Part shown: positions 26,995-35,859 of the stretch, piece after piece
Layout: each line of letters opens with the position of its first letter
Position numbering within the stretch: position 1 is the first letter of the stretch
Source of the DNA: Rhizobium johnstonii 3841
GTDB lineage: Bacteria > Pseudomonadota > Alphaproteobacteria > Rhizobiales > Rhizobiaceae
Length of the DNA stretch: 64,000 bases
Assembly: GCF_000009265.1 (NCBI RefSeq)
Contig: NC_008380.1
Span: forward strand, 4,671,501 to 4,735,500
Direction: 5' to 3'
Position numbers and translations under genes: made by a program
Notes under the pieces: generated by a model
Databases searched by the model: none
Told to the model about the DNA's origin: nothing
Seen by the model: only the letters and a program-made list of their open reading frames with translations

Positions 26995-28623
26995 ATGACC
27001 GTTCAAGAGGACACCAGGATGAGCAGCCCCTATGACGTGACAATCTCCGTTCACGCCAACCGGCCGACCGGCAAATACGAACCTTTGTGGAACTGGTTCG
27101 GTTACGACGAGCCGAACTACACTTACTCCCCGCACGGCAGGAAGCTGCTCAAGGAACTGACAGAGCTCAGCCCCGAGCCGCCCCGTATCCGCGCGCACAA
27201 TCTTCTGACCAGCGGCGATGGCCTGCCTGCCCTCAAATGGGGTTCGACCAATGCCTATACCGAGGATGCGAACGGCAATCCGGTCTATGACTGGGCAATC
27301 ATCGACAAGATCTTCGACACCTATGTCGAAGCCGGCAACATTCCGCTGATTCAGATCGGCTTCACGCCCGAAGCGCTCTCCGACTTCGACGGCCCTTATC
27401 GCCACCAATGGGAGCCGGCCGACAAATACGCAACGATTACCACCGGTTGGACGGCCCCGCCGACGGACCTGAAGAAATGGGGCGACCTGATCGAAGCATG
27501 GGCGCGCCATCTGGCCGAAAGATATGGCGAGGACGTCGTTTCAAGCTGGCCATGGGAAGTGTGGAACGAGCCGGACGGTCACTACTGGACCGGCACCATC
27601 CCGCAATTTTGCGAGATGTATGACGTCAGCGCCAAGGCCTTGAAGCGCGCGCTTCCGAAGGCCCGCGTCGGCGGGCCGCACACCTGCGGCGCCTTTGCCA
27701 ATGAAAAAGCCCAGACCTTTCTGCGCGCCTTCCTCAAGCACGTGGTCGACAACAAGTCGCCGATCGATTTCCTCGCCTTCCACGCCAAGGGCAATCCGGT
27801 GATCTACGAGGGTCACGTGCGGATGGGCCTGCACAAGCAGCTCCGCGACATCGAGACGAACCTTGCCATCATCAATGAGTTTCCGGAACTCCGCCACCTG
27901 CCCGTGGTGATCGGCGAATCCGATCCGGAAGGCTGTGCCGCCTGCTCCGCACGCGTCCATCCGCAGAACGGCTATCGCAACGGCCCGCTCTACGGCGTCT
28001 ATGTCGTGGAAAGCATGATCCGCACCTATGAGCTAGCAAGACGCGCCAACATCCATATCGAAGGCGCGGTCACCTGGGCCTTCCTCTTCGACGACCAGCC
28101 CTATTTCGACGGCTTCCGCGATCTTGCCACCAACGGCGTCGACAAGGCTGTCCTCAACGGCTTCCGCATGCTCGGCAAACTCGGCGGCGAATGGCTGGAA
28201 TCGGAAAGCGATTATCGCCGTGATATCGAAGATATCATGAGCCATGGCGTTCGCGGCAAGCCCGATGTCAACGTCGTGGCGACCCGCGACGACAAGGGCG
28301 TCTCCATTCTCGTCTGGCATTACCACGACGATGATGAAGCCGGGCCGTCCGCAGACATCACGGTCAATCTCGACGGCTGGGGCGACAAATCCGCCTCGCT
28401 CAGGCATTTCAGGATGGACGAGGAGCATTCCAATGCCTTTGGCGTCTGGAAAGCGATGGGCAAGCCGCAGAATCCGGCCGCCGAAGACTATGCCAGGCTG
28501 GAGGCCTCGGGACAGCTCGCCGAGATCGGCGGTCAGGCGTCGGTCAAGGTCGATGACGGCAAGATCGCCCTCAAGGTCTCCCTACCGCGTCAAGGCGTGT
28601 CTCTCCTGCGCCTCGATTGGTGA
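26995..28623 (+). CDS. Glycoside hydrolase family 39-type enzyme (beta-xylosidase-like)
   Basis: A 542-aa TIM-barrel glycosidase without signal peptide, so cytoplasmic. The acid/base glutamate lies in VWNEPDG (E192) and the likely nucleophile in VIGESDP (E308), the clan A pattern of GH39 beta-xylosidases. A C-terminal beta domain follows from about 420. ATG 26995 is chosen for the GGGAGGAGG site before it. It is divergent from an ABC importer and next to sugar-acid genes, so it should hydrolyse the imported glycoside. The released sugar (xylose or another) cannot be fixed from sequence. Confidence 0.82.
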   Translation: MTVQEDTRMSSPYDVTISVHANRPTGKYEPLWNWFGYDEPNYTYSPHGRKLLKELTELSPEPPRIRAHNLLTSGDGLPALKWGSTNAYTEDANGNPVYDWAIIDKIFDTYVEAGNIPLIQIGFTPEALSDFDGPYRHQWEPADKYATITTGWTAPPTDLKKWGDLIEAWARHLAERYGEDVVSSWPWEVWNEPDGHYWTGTIPQFCEMYDVSAKALKRALPKARVGGPHTCGAFANEKAQTFLRAFLKHVVDNKSPIDFLAFHAKGNPVIYEGHVRMGLHKQLRDIETNLAIINEFPELRHLPVVIGESDPEGCAACSARVHPQNGYRNGPLYGVYVVESMIRTYELARRANIHIEGAVTWAFLFDDQPYFDGFRDLATNGVDKAVLNGFRMLGKLGGEWLESESDYRRDIEDIMSHGVRGKPDVNVVATRDDKGVSILVWHYHDDDEAGPSADITVNLDGWGDKSASLRHFRMDEEHSNAFGVWKAMGKPQNPAAEDYARLEASGQLAEIGGQASVKVDDGKIALKVSLPRQGVSLLRLDW

Positions 28624-28634
28624 GCCGGTAGGCG

Positions 28635-28666
28635 AAGGGAGCGCAATCGAATGATTGCGCTCCCTT
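28635..28666. terminator. Bidirectional terminator between GH39 and GntR genes
   Basis: A 13-bp perfect stem (AAGGGAGCGCAAT/ATTGCGCTCCCTT) with a 6-nt loop lies between two convergent genes. Short T runs flank it in both directions. Confidence 0.85.
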
Positions 28667-28678
28667 TCAAACGACCGG

Positions 28679-29350
28679 TCAATTCTCGCTGACATAGGCA
28701 AGATAGCGTTTCTTGCTCGGCTGCAGATGGTCTACGCAGAGTTGGGCGAGAACCCAGTTATCCCCACCGCGCAGCATCTCGATCATCAGCCGGTGGTGCT
28801 CGTGCGAGATGCGCAGCGATTCCTTGCTCGACATCGAATTGGCACGCACCGGCAGGCTGAGCCGCATATAAAGCTCGATCGATTGCACCAGATGCGTATT
28901 GCCGCAGGCGCCGAACAGCGTCAGGTGGAATTTGTCGTTGGCCTCGTGCACACCCCTGAGATAGCCGGATTCGATGTGGCGGCCATGCTCCTCGTGTAGC
29001 GCCAGCAGCTCCTCGATCAACGCCTCTGGCGCCGGCAGCCTTATCCACAGTGCTGCCTGCCGTTGCAGCAACTCACGAACGTCGTAGATTTCCTGGACTT
29101 GGCGAGCCGTCAGCGAACGGACCGTCGCCCCCTTGTTGCGCTCCCGCACCACGATGCCCATCGTCTCCAGCTGCACGATCGCCTGCCGGGCGAAATGGCG
29201 CGTGACATGAAAGCGGGCAAGGAGCGCGTCTTCGGTCAGACGGGTTCCGGGCGCCAGCCGCCCGAAAATGATGTCCTCTTCCAGCGCGCGGGCAATGCTT
29301 AGATCATCATGCTCGATGCCGTCTTCGCGGCTTTCGTTGAGCGTCTGCAA
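28679..29350 (-). CDS. GntR-family regulator (FadR/FCD type), likely of the sugar cluster
   Basis: A 223-aa regulator. The N-terminal winged helix (RLTEDALLARFHVTRHFARQ, about 37-56) is followed by an all-helical FCD effector domain with metal-ligand-like residues (D in HEANDKFH, H in ISHEHHRLM). The start is TTG 29350: GAGGAG lies 7 nt upstream and an in-frame TGA just before excludes a longer product. Such regulators commonly bind sugar acids, so control of the surrounding importer and degradation genes is likely. Confidence 0.85.
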   Translation of the reverse strand: MQTLNESREDGIEHDDLSIARALEEDIIFGRLAPGTRLTEDALLARFHVTRHFARQAIVQLETMGIVVRERNKGATVRSLTARQVQEIYDVRELLQRQAALWIRLPAPEALIEELLALHEEHGRHIESGYLRGVHEANDKFHLTLFGACGNTHLVQSIELYMRLSLPVRANSMSSKESLRISHEHHRLMIEMLRGGDNWVLAQLCVDHLQPSKKRYLAYVSEN

Positions 29351-29366
29351 ATGTCATCTCCTCTGA

Positions 29367-29468
29367 AGCATAACCCCGAAAATCGAAGTCGATTTTCGGA
29401 AAGGGATTATGCGCCAATTTAATGTGATAGAGCGTCCTTAGCGCGTCCTGTCGGACGCGCGGCGCTCT
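29367..29468. repeat. RIME-like palindromic repeat, family C copy 3 (inverted)
   Basis: The reverse complement of the copies at 6339 and 7309, with AGCGCCGCGCGTCC...GGACGCGC and the CCGAAAATCG/CGATTTTCGG palindrome. It lies between the oxidoreductase and gntR genes, just after the former's stop codon; relative to the upstream gene its orientation is the same as in the other two copies. Confidence 0.8.
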
Positions 29469-29482
29469 AACGGCGGGCCATG

Positions 29483-30508
29483 TTACGGTGGATTGCGTTC
29501 CGGGTCGAACCGGCTCAGGCGATAGATATCCTCGACAAGCGCAAGCGTCTTGATGTTATCGTCCGGCGATGTCTCCATCGCCACCTTTCCATCGAGGCTG
29601 TCGAGGAAATGCGCAATGGTTGCGTCATAGGCGCCCTGGTAGGTCTCGTCAGGATCGAAGCTTTCCCGGCGCTGCTGCGCACCCTCGGCCGTGAGCAGAT
29701 TGCCGTTAAGTTCGAGCGTGCCGCGCGCCCCGAAGATGCGTAGGTGATCGCGCGGCGCCGGCGGCGCGCCATGCACGGCGAGATTGGCATTGATGGTGAC
29801 GAGAACGCCATCGCTCGTCCGGCGCAGGACGACGCTTGCGACATCCTCCGCGACAATATCGCAATTGCTCCTCTCAAGCCCGGCACTGACCACCTCCATC
29901 TCGCCCAGAAGATATCTCAGCGTATCGAGATGATGGATCATGACCTCCATGACCAGCAATCGCTGCTGCGTCCGGAAGAACGGCTGGCGCACCAGCGCCG
30001 GTCTCTTTCCCTCCGCATCCGCGATCATGCCGCTGGACAGGAATTCGAATTGCACCTGGCGGATCTCGCCGGCAAGCCCCTCGTCGAGCCACGCCTTCAG
30101 CCGCCGATAATAAGCGCGGAACCGCCAGTTCTCGTGGATCATCAGCCTGCCCCTGCCGGAAAGGCTTGCCAGCAGGTCGACCGCCTCGCCGTAGGAGGGT
30201 GCGAGCGGCTTCTGGCAGATGATGTCGAGGTCTTTTGCTGCCGCCAGCCGGACCAGTTCGACATGGAATTCCCGCGGCGCGCAGATATCAACGGCATCGA
30301 GCTGCTCGGCATCCAGCATCGCCTGCGCGCTCGCATAGCTGCGCGCGATATCGAAGGCGGCAAGCCGGGCTTCGATGGCGCCTGGCGACGGGTCGGCAAT
30401 CGCCACGACCTCGGCTCTTTCCGATTGCCGCATCCATGCAGGCAGATGGTAGCCACTGACCCAGCCGGCGCCGATAATGCCGATACGCCGTCGTTCCGTT
30501 CCCATCAT
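29483..30508 (-). CDS. Gfo/Idh/MocA-family sugar dehydrogenase
   Basis: A 341-aa NAD(P)-dependent oxidoreductase. The N-terminal Rossmann motif GIIGAGWVSGYH (about 9-20) and the catalytic-lysine motif CQKPLAPS (about 94-101, a QKP variant of the usual EKP) are visible, and the C-terminal half is the family beta-sheet domain. It faces the dehydratase operon and precedes gntR. In this context it most plausibly oxidises the released sugar to its lactone. Confidence 0.85.
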   Translation of the reverse strand: MMGTERRRIGIIGAGWVSGYHLPAWMRQSERAEVVAIADPSPGAIEARLAAFDIARSYASAQAMLDAEQLDAVDICAPREFHVELVRLAAAKDLDIICQKPLAPSYGEAVDLLASLSGRGRLMIHENWRFRAYYRRLKAWLDEGLAGEIRQVQFEFLSSGMIADAEGKRPALVRQPFFRTQQRLLVMEVMIHHLDTLRYLLGEMEVVSAGLERSNCDIVAEDVASVVLRRTSDGVLVTINANLAVHGAPPAPRDHLRIFGARGTLELNGNLLTAEGAQQRRESFDPDETYQGAYDATIAHFLDSLDGKVAMETSPDDNIKTLALVEDIYRLSRFDPERNPP

Positions 30509-30748
30509 CGCGCTTCCTCTGTATTCAATCCCATTTTATCAATAATCTATCCTGCTTCGTCGCAAAAGCCAATCGGTCGATTATCGAACGAAAGTACGAA
30601 TTGCGGAGATTCCCGTTGTATTTTATGGTGATCGCCGAAGAAATCCAAAAATACGATACAGTGACACCATCTTATTTATTGACAATCCTCCGTATCCCTC
30701 TACGCTGACACCACGGCCATGGATCAATTTGGCGAGGGAGGAACAGGT

Positions 30749-32461
30749 TTGTCGAACGGTCTTCGCCGCAAGCTGACGAGTTATGGCGATCAGGGATTCT
30801 CCCTTTTCCTGCGCAAAGCATTCATCAAGGCCATGGGTTATTCGGACGATGCGCTCGACCGTCCGATCGTCGGCATCGCCAATACCTATAGTGATTTCAA
30901 TCCCTGTCACGGCAATGTGCCGCAACTCATCGAGGCAACCAAGCGCGGCGTGATGCTGGCGGGAGCGATGCCCATGGTGTTTCCGACGATCTCGATCCAC
31001 GAGAGCTTTGCCTCGCCGACCTCGATGTATCTGCGCAATCTGATGGCGATGGAAACGGAAGAGATGATCCGCGCCCAGCCGATGGATGCAGTCGTCCTGA
31101 TCGGCGGCTGCGACAAGACCCTGCCGGCCCAGATCATGGCGGCCGCCAGTAGCGAGATACCGGCGATCTTCCTGCCGACCGGGCCGATGGCCGTCGGCCA
31201 CCACAAGGGCGAACGGCTTGGCGCCTGCACGGATTGCCGCCGCTTCTGGGGACGCTTCCGCGCCGGAGAGATCGACGAGGCCGAGATCGCCGAGGTCAAC
31301 AACAAGCTGGCCAGCTCGATCGGCACCTGTACGGTGATGGGCACAGCGAGCACCATGGCGAACCTGACCGAGGTCATGGGGCTCTGCCTTCCCCGCGCCG
31401 GTTCGGCGCCCGCCGTCGAATCCGAACGGGTTCGCTTGGCAGAGGAGACGGGCCGTGTCGCCGCGCGTCTCGCCATGGATGAGGCTTCCCCAATCGTACG
31501 CGATATCCTGACGCCGCAGGCAATCCGCAACGGTCTCGTCGCGCTGCAGGCGATGGGCGGCTCGACCAATGCCGTCGTCCATCTTGCCGCGATAACCGGT
31601 CGCCTCGGGCTGCGCCTCGACATGGCCGAACTCGACCGGCTGGGCCGAAGCATTCCCCTGCTCGTCGACCTGCAGCCCTCCGGCCAGCATTATATGGAGC
31701 AGTTCCACGAGGCGGGCGGCGTCCCGGCATTGTTGAAGGCGGTGCGCCATGAAATCGACGGCAGCGCCCCGACGATCTACGGCAGAACAATCGGCGAAAT
31801 CATCGACGATGTCGTCGACGAGCCGGGCCAGACCATCATCCGCACCGTCGAGAAACCGTTGAAGCCGACCGGAACGATCGCCGTCCTGTACGGCAATCTT
31901 GCGCCGCGCGGCGCCGTCATCAAACAATCGGCTGCCTCCAAGGAACTGCTCCAGCATATCGGACGCGCCGTGGTCTTCGATACCGTCGAGGATATGACGC
32001 TGCGCATCGACAGTGACGATCTCGACGTCAATGCCGACGATGTTCTGGTTCTGCGCAATGCCGGGCCAAAGGGTGCGCCCGGCATGCCGGAAGCCGGCTA
32101 TCTACCCATCCCCCGCAAGCTCGCGCGGCAGGGTGTGAAGGACATGGTGCGGATTTCCGATGCCCGCATGAGCGGCACGGCCTTCGGCACGATCATCCTC
32201 CATATCGCGCCTGAGGCGGCCGATGGCGGGCCCCTGGCGATCGTCCGCACCGGCGATCGCATTCGCCTCGACGTCGAGGGCCGGCGTATCGATCTCGATA
32301 TCGACCAGGCGGAATTCGATCGCCGCATGCTTGATGTCGTCAATCGGCCCTCCCCGGCCCCGGCGCGCGGCTATGCCAAGCTCTACCAGCAGCGCGTGCT
32401 CCAGGCTGACGAAGGCGCCGATTTCGACTTCCTGCAAAGCGAGGAGCTCGACGCGCGATGA
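30749..32461 (+). CDS. IlvD/Edd-family sugar-acid dehydratase
   Basis: A ~570-aa dehydratase that removes water from an aldonate to give a 2-keto-3-deoxy acid. Three cluster cysteines are visible in NPCHG, GGCDKT and GTCTVMG, the 2Fe-2S type known for L-arabinonate and D-xylonate dehydratases, and the catalytic serine sits in DARMSGTAFGT. I prefer TTG 30749 because GAGGGAGGA lies just before it; ATG 30719 is open but has no ribosome site. It overlaps the lactonase-like gene by 4 nt. A branched-chain amino acid role (IlvD) is unlikely given the neighbours. Confidence 0.88.
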   Translation: MSNGLRRKLTSYGDQGFSLFLRKAFIKAMGYSDDALDRPIVGIANTYSDFNPCHGNVPQLIEATKRGVMLAGAMPMVFPTISIHESFASPTSMYLRNLMAMETEEMIRAQPMDAVVLIGGCDKTLPAQIMAAASSEIPAIFLPTGPMAVGHHKGERLGACTDCRRFWGRFRAGEIDEAEIAEVNNKLASSIGTCTVMGTASTMANLTEVMGLCLPRAGSAPAVESERVRLAEETGRVAARLAMDEASPIVRDILTPQAIRNGLVALQAMGGSTNAVVHLAAITGRLGLRLDMAELDRLGRSIPLLVDLQPSGQHYMEQFHEAGGVPALLKAVRHEIDGSAPTIYGRTIGEIIDDVVDEPGQTIIRTVEKPLKPTGTIAVLYGNLAPRGAVIKQSAASKELLQHIGRAVVFDTVEDMTLRIDSDDLDVNADDVLVLRNAGPKGAPGMPEAGYLPIPRKLARQGVKDMVRISDARMSGTAFGTIILHIAPEAADGGPLAIVRTGDRIRLDVEGRRIDLDIDQAEFDRRMLDVVNRPSPAPARGYAKLYQQRVLQADEGADFDFLQSEELDAR

Positions 32462-33330
32462 GCGCCGCTGATATGGAGGCACCGCTTTGCCTGCCCCGCC
32501 GGCCGCTGACGCGGTTGCCGCGGGCGGCACTGCCGCAAGGCACGGTCGATACGCATTTCCACGTCTTTCGCGCCGGCGCTCCGCTCAACACCCCACGCAG
32601 CTACACGCCTGACATCGCGACGATTTCCGACTGGATCGAATTCTCCGGCAATCTCGGCATCGCCAGGGGCGTATTGGTGCAGCCCAGCGTCTATGGCCTC
32701 GACAACAGGGTGCTGCTCGAGGCGCTGGCCGCCTATCCAGATCGTCTGCGCGGCATCGTCGTCATCGATCCCGAAACCGCAGAAACCGAGATAGAACGGC
32801 TCGACCGGCTCGGCGTGCGCGGCGTGCGGATCAATACGCGCAATAAGGGCGGCCTCCCACTCGCCGCCGCCAGGACACTGGCGGAAAGCATTGCCCCTCT
32901 CGGCTGGTCGCTGCAGTTGCAGATCAATCCCGAACAACTTCCCGATATTGCGGCACCGCTGTCCGGCATCCGCCTGCCCATCGTCATCGACCATCTCGGC
33001 TTCATTCCGCTTGCCAGAGAGACGAGATCATTGCATGTCGATGCGCTGAAAAGACTGATGGACAGAGCCGAGGCCTACGTCAAAGTAACCGCGCCCTATC
33101 GTCTGACGAAGGATGTGAATTACGACGGTTTTGCCGAGGTCGCCTGCGCTCTTGCCGCCAGCCACGCGGAAAGGCTGCTCTGGGGCAGCGATTGGCCGCA
33201 CACCGAATTGTGGGACGGCATGCCCGATGACACTGAGCTGGTAGAGACCATGCAAGCCGCCATCGACGACCCCGCGGTTGCTGAAAAGATTTTTGTCCGA
33301 AATGCCGAAGCGCTGTTCTTCGGCCGCTGA
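32458..33330 (+). CDS. Amidohydrolase-family sugar lactonase/isomerase-like protein
   Basis: A 290-aa TIM-barrel hydrolase of the group that contains L-fuconolactonase, galactarolactone isomerase and 2-pyrone-4,6-dicarboxylate lactonase. It has VDTHFHVF (H33 and H35), a later IDHLGF histidine and the terminal acidic motif WGSDWPHTELWDG. The ATGA overlap with the dehydratase and the aldolase gene 14 nt downstream support opening of the aldonolactone. The exact lactone is unknown. Confidence 0.83.
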   Translation: MSAADMEAPLCLPRRPLTRLPRAALPQGTVDTHFHVFRAGAPLNTPRSYTPDIATISDWIEFSGNLGIARGVLVQPSVYGLDNRVLLEALAAYPDRLRGIVVIDPETAETEIERLDRLGVRGVRINTRNKGGLPLAAARTLAESIAPLGWSLQLQINPEQLPDIAAPLSGIRLPIVIDHLGFIPLARETRSLHVDALKRLMDRAEAYVKVTAPYRLTKDVNYDGFAEVACALAASHAERLLWGSDWPHTELWDGMPDDTELVETMQAAIDDPAVAEKIFVRNAEALFFGR

Positions 33331-33344
33331 ATTGGAGAGCACCA

Positions 33345-34277
33345 ATGGCCAGACTGACTGAAGATGCCAAGGGCGTCTATGTGATCGCCGTAACCCCCTT
33401 CACCGATGACGGCGCGCTCGATCTCGCCAGCATCGACAGCATGGTCGACTTCTACGAAGGCGCCGGTGTCACCGGCCTGACGGTGCTTGGTCAGCTCGGC
33501 GAGGCTCCGAAGCTGACCGCCGAGGAATCGCGGACAGTCGTCGAACGGGTGCTGAAGCGCCTCGACGGGCGCCTTCCCGTCGTCGTCGGCGTGTCGGCGC
33601 CAGGGCTTGCGCCGATGAGCGAACTCGCCGAAGCCGTCATGGACCAAGGCGCTGCCGGTGTCATGGTTGCTCCGCCCTGGACCGTCAAGACCGACGATCA
33701 GGCTTTCGCCTTCTACCAGTCGGTGGGCGAGGCCCTGGGCAATACGCCCTTCGTGCTGCAGGATTACCCGCTCACCACCAATGTGACGATCGCGCCCAAG
33801 GTCATCGAGCGCATCGTCAACGAGGTGCCGAACTGCGTCATGCTCAAACATGAAGATTGGCCGGGTCTGTCGAAGATCTCGGCACTTCGCGCCGCCAGCG
33901 ACAAGGGCACCATGCGGCGCATCTCCATCCTCTGCGGCAATGGCGGGCTTTTCCTGCCCGAAGAGATGGGCCGCGGCGCTGATGGCGCCATGACCGGCTT
34001 TTGTTATCCGGAGATGATGGTTGGTGTCGTCGACGCCTATGCCGCCGGAAATCCCGATCGCGCCCATGCGATCTTCGATGCCTATCTGCCGCTCGCCCGC
34101 TACGAACAGCAGCAGGGCATCGGTCTTGCCTCGCGCAAATATGTGCTTGCCAAGCGCGGCGTGATCAAGTCCGCCACCCTGCGCAAGCCGGGCGCCAAGC
34201 TCTCGGCGCTCGATATTGCCGATGTCGAACGGCTGCTGGCACGCCAGACCATCCGCCTCAAGGAGATCGGGGCGTAA
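33345..34277 (+). CDS. DapA-family aldolase/dehydratase for 2-keto-3-deoxy sugar acid
   Basis: A 310-aa member of the dihydrodipicolinate synthase superfamily. The Schiff-base lysine is K168 (VMLKHEDWPG), and the proton-relay tyrosine Y141 lies in LQDYP. The context rules against lysine synthesis; the likely substrate is the keto-deoxy acid made by the IlvD/Edd enzyme, either cleaved (aldolase) or dehydrated. No semialdehyde dehydrogenase is encoded beside it. Its last 20 nt overlap the convergent acetyltransferase gene. Confidence 0.85.
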   Translation: MARLTEDAKGVYVIAVTPFTDDGALDLASIDSMVDFYEGAGVTGLTVLGQLGEAPKLTAEESRTVVERVLKRLDGRLPVVVGVSAPGLAPMSELAEAVMDQGAAGVMVAPPWTVKTDDQAFAFYQSVGEALGNTPFVLQDYPLTTNVTIAPKVIERIVNEVPNCVMLKHEDWPGLSKISALRAASDKGTMRRISILCGNGGLFLPEEMGRGADGAMTGFCYPEMMVGVVDAYAAGNPDRAHAIFDAYLPLARYEQQQGIGLASRKYVLAKRGVIKSATLRKPGAKLSALDIADVERLLARQTIRLKEIGA

Positions 34278-34755
34278 TACACTGGCGCAAATTCGAAGCC
34301 GCTGGATCATCGCTATGGTGCTGCAGCGCGAGCAGATGGGTATGTCCATCTCGTCCGTGAGGCTGAAACCCGAGCGACTCCCAGAACTTCGCCGCACCAT
34401 CGTTTCCCGCATGAACGGTGACGACGATGCAGAAGGAACGCGCATGGTCGAGCAGAGCCAGGGCAAGCATCCGGCCGATGCCGCGCCCACGCATTGCCGG
34501 ATGAATGTAGAAACGCCGCATCCGCAGCGCCCCTGACATGGCGGAGTCGACGGTCATGCCGCCGATGCCCACGAGCGCGTCACCGACATAGGCGCCAAGC
34601 AGCCCTTCGCCGTGATGTTCGAACCTGTTATCGCCGGTCGACCATTCGTCGATAAGGCGGGCGACATGGCGATGGCCCTCCCGCCGGGCCTCGCTTTCGA
34701 GATCAGCGATCTCCGGCAGCAACCGATCGCGAAGCCTGCGGATATCGATCGTCAT
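34258..34755 (-). CDS. GNAT-family N-acetyltransferase
   Basis: A 165-aa protein with the GNAT fold. The acetyl-CoA loop reads RGRGIGRMLALALLDHA at about 89-105, preceded by MRRFYIHPAMRG. The C-terminal part reads FWESLGFQP. The substrate is unknown. It lies 14 nt downstream of a lipid acyltransferase gene on the same strand and overlaps the end of the aldolase gene by 20 nt on the opposite strand. Confidence 0.85.
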   Translation of the reverse strand: MTIDIRRLRDRLLPEIADLESEARREGHRHVARLIDEWSTGDNRFEHHGEGLLGAYVGDALVGIGGMTVDSAMSGALRMRRFYIHPAMRGRGIGRMLALALLDHARSFCIVVTVHAGNDGAAKFWESLGFQPHGRDGHTHLLALQHHSDDPAASNLRQCITPRSP

Positions 34756-34769
34756 GGCAATGCCGGTGG

Positions 34770-35720
34770 TTAGATTGCAGGAACCGGAATCTCGCGGCGC
34801 ATCGCCGCAGCCGGCAGGCCGACCGGCACGAAACTCGCGTCACCATCGACTGCCATGTCGTGCACCGTATGTTTCTCCAGCGCCTTCGTCACCTCGTTGA
34901 GGTCGCCGTCCAGCTGTTCGGCAGGAATGAGGTTGCCGATGACGAAATCGAAGCGGTCGCCGCGTTTGTTCAACAGTTCGTGGAACACGGTCATGTCGCG
35001 AAGCTCGGTCGACCACTTCGCCAGCCAGTAGAACAGGCCGGAATTGCGGGCCGTCATATGGATGGGAAGGATCGGCAGATTGTATTTACGCGCCAGCCCG
35101 ACGGCCGAGGTCTTCCACGGACGTTCATTCAGCCGGCCGTTCGCCCAATAGGCGATGCGGCCTGAGGGAAAGAGCACTGTCGCCTTGCCTTCCTTCACCG
35201 CATGGTTCGTCAATTGCAGCGTTTCGCGCGCTTTCAGCTTGCTCTTATGCTCCTCCCGCCATTCGACGGGAATGATCATCTCGGCAAAGCGCGGATTGAC
35301 GCGGATGGCATCGCGATTGGCAAAGAACATCATGTCCGGCCGGCGCGTTTTCAAAAGATCGAACACGGCAACGCCGTCGGCGATGCCGGTCGGATGGTTG
35401 CTAACGAGGATGAAGCCGCCGGTATCGGGAATGCGTTCGCCATTGATGATGCCGATGTCGAGTTTCAGCACGTCGCTCAGATATTCGAACGACTGGAAGC
35501 CCGGCATTTTGGCGACGGCATTGGCAAATTCGAGCGCTTTGTTGTAGCGCAGCAGCGTATAGAGGAATGGCCGCATGACCGGCCAGAGCGGATTTTTCAC
35601 GATCCTCTGGCCGCGTTCGGCAATCAGCGTATCGACGATATGACCGGGCTTTCCCTGTGAAACGAGAGCGATCGCTTCCGCGAGCTGTCCGAAAGCCGTC
35701 ATGGAATCGCGCCGTGCCAT
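34770..35720 (-). CDS. Lysophospholipid/ornithine-lipid-type acyltransferase
   Basis: A 316-aa PlsC-superfamily protein. The catalytic motif is SNHPTGIADG, an HX5D form like the NHPFGG(L/V)DG of hemolysin-related acyltransferases rather than the HX4D of classic PlsC. A second block, VLFPSGRIAYW, corresponds to the FPEG-type acceptor motif. No signal peptide is seen. It would acylate a lipid precursor at the membrane. The N-terminal ~80 residues lack a recognised domain. Confidence 0.78.
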   Translation of the reverse strand: MARRDSMTAFGQLAEAIALVSQGKPGHIVDTLIAERGQRIVKNPLWPVMRPFLYTLLRYNKALEFANAVAKMPGFQSFEYLSDVLKLDIGIINGERIPDTGGFILVSNHPTGIADGVAVFDLLKTRRPDMMFFANRDAIRVNPRFAEMIIPVEWREEHKSKLKARETLQLTNHAVKEGKATVLFPSGRIAYWANGRLNERPWKTSAVGLARKYNLPILPIHMTARNSGLFYWLAKWSTELRDMTVFHELLNKRGDRFDFVIGNLIPAEQLDGDLNEVTKALEKHTVHDMAVDGDASFVPVGLPAAAMRREIPVPAI

Positions 35721-35859
35721 GAAAGATCCTGTCTATGGGGTATAAGCTATCGCAGTTGAATATGATCGAACGATGACAAAGGCTTGGCCGGCATTATCAA
35801 TTCCATAACTGTTCCTGCTCCAAATTGGCGGACTTGAAGGCAAAATCAAGGCCCGCAAC

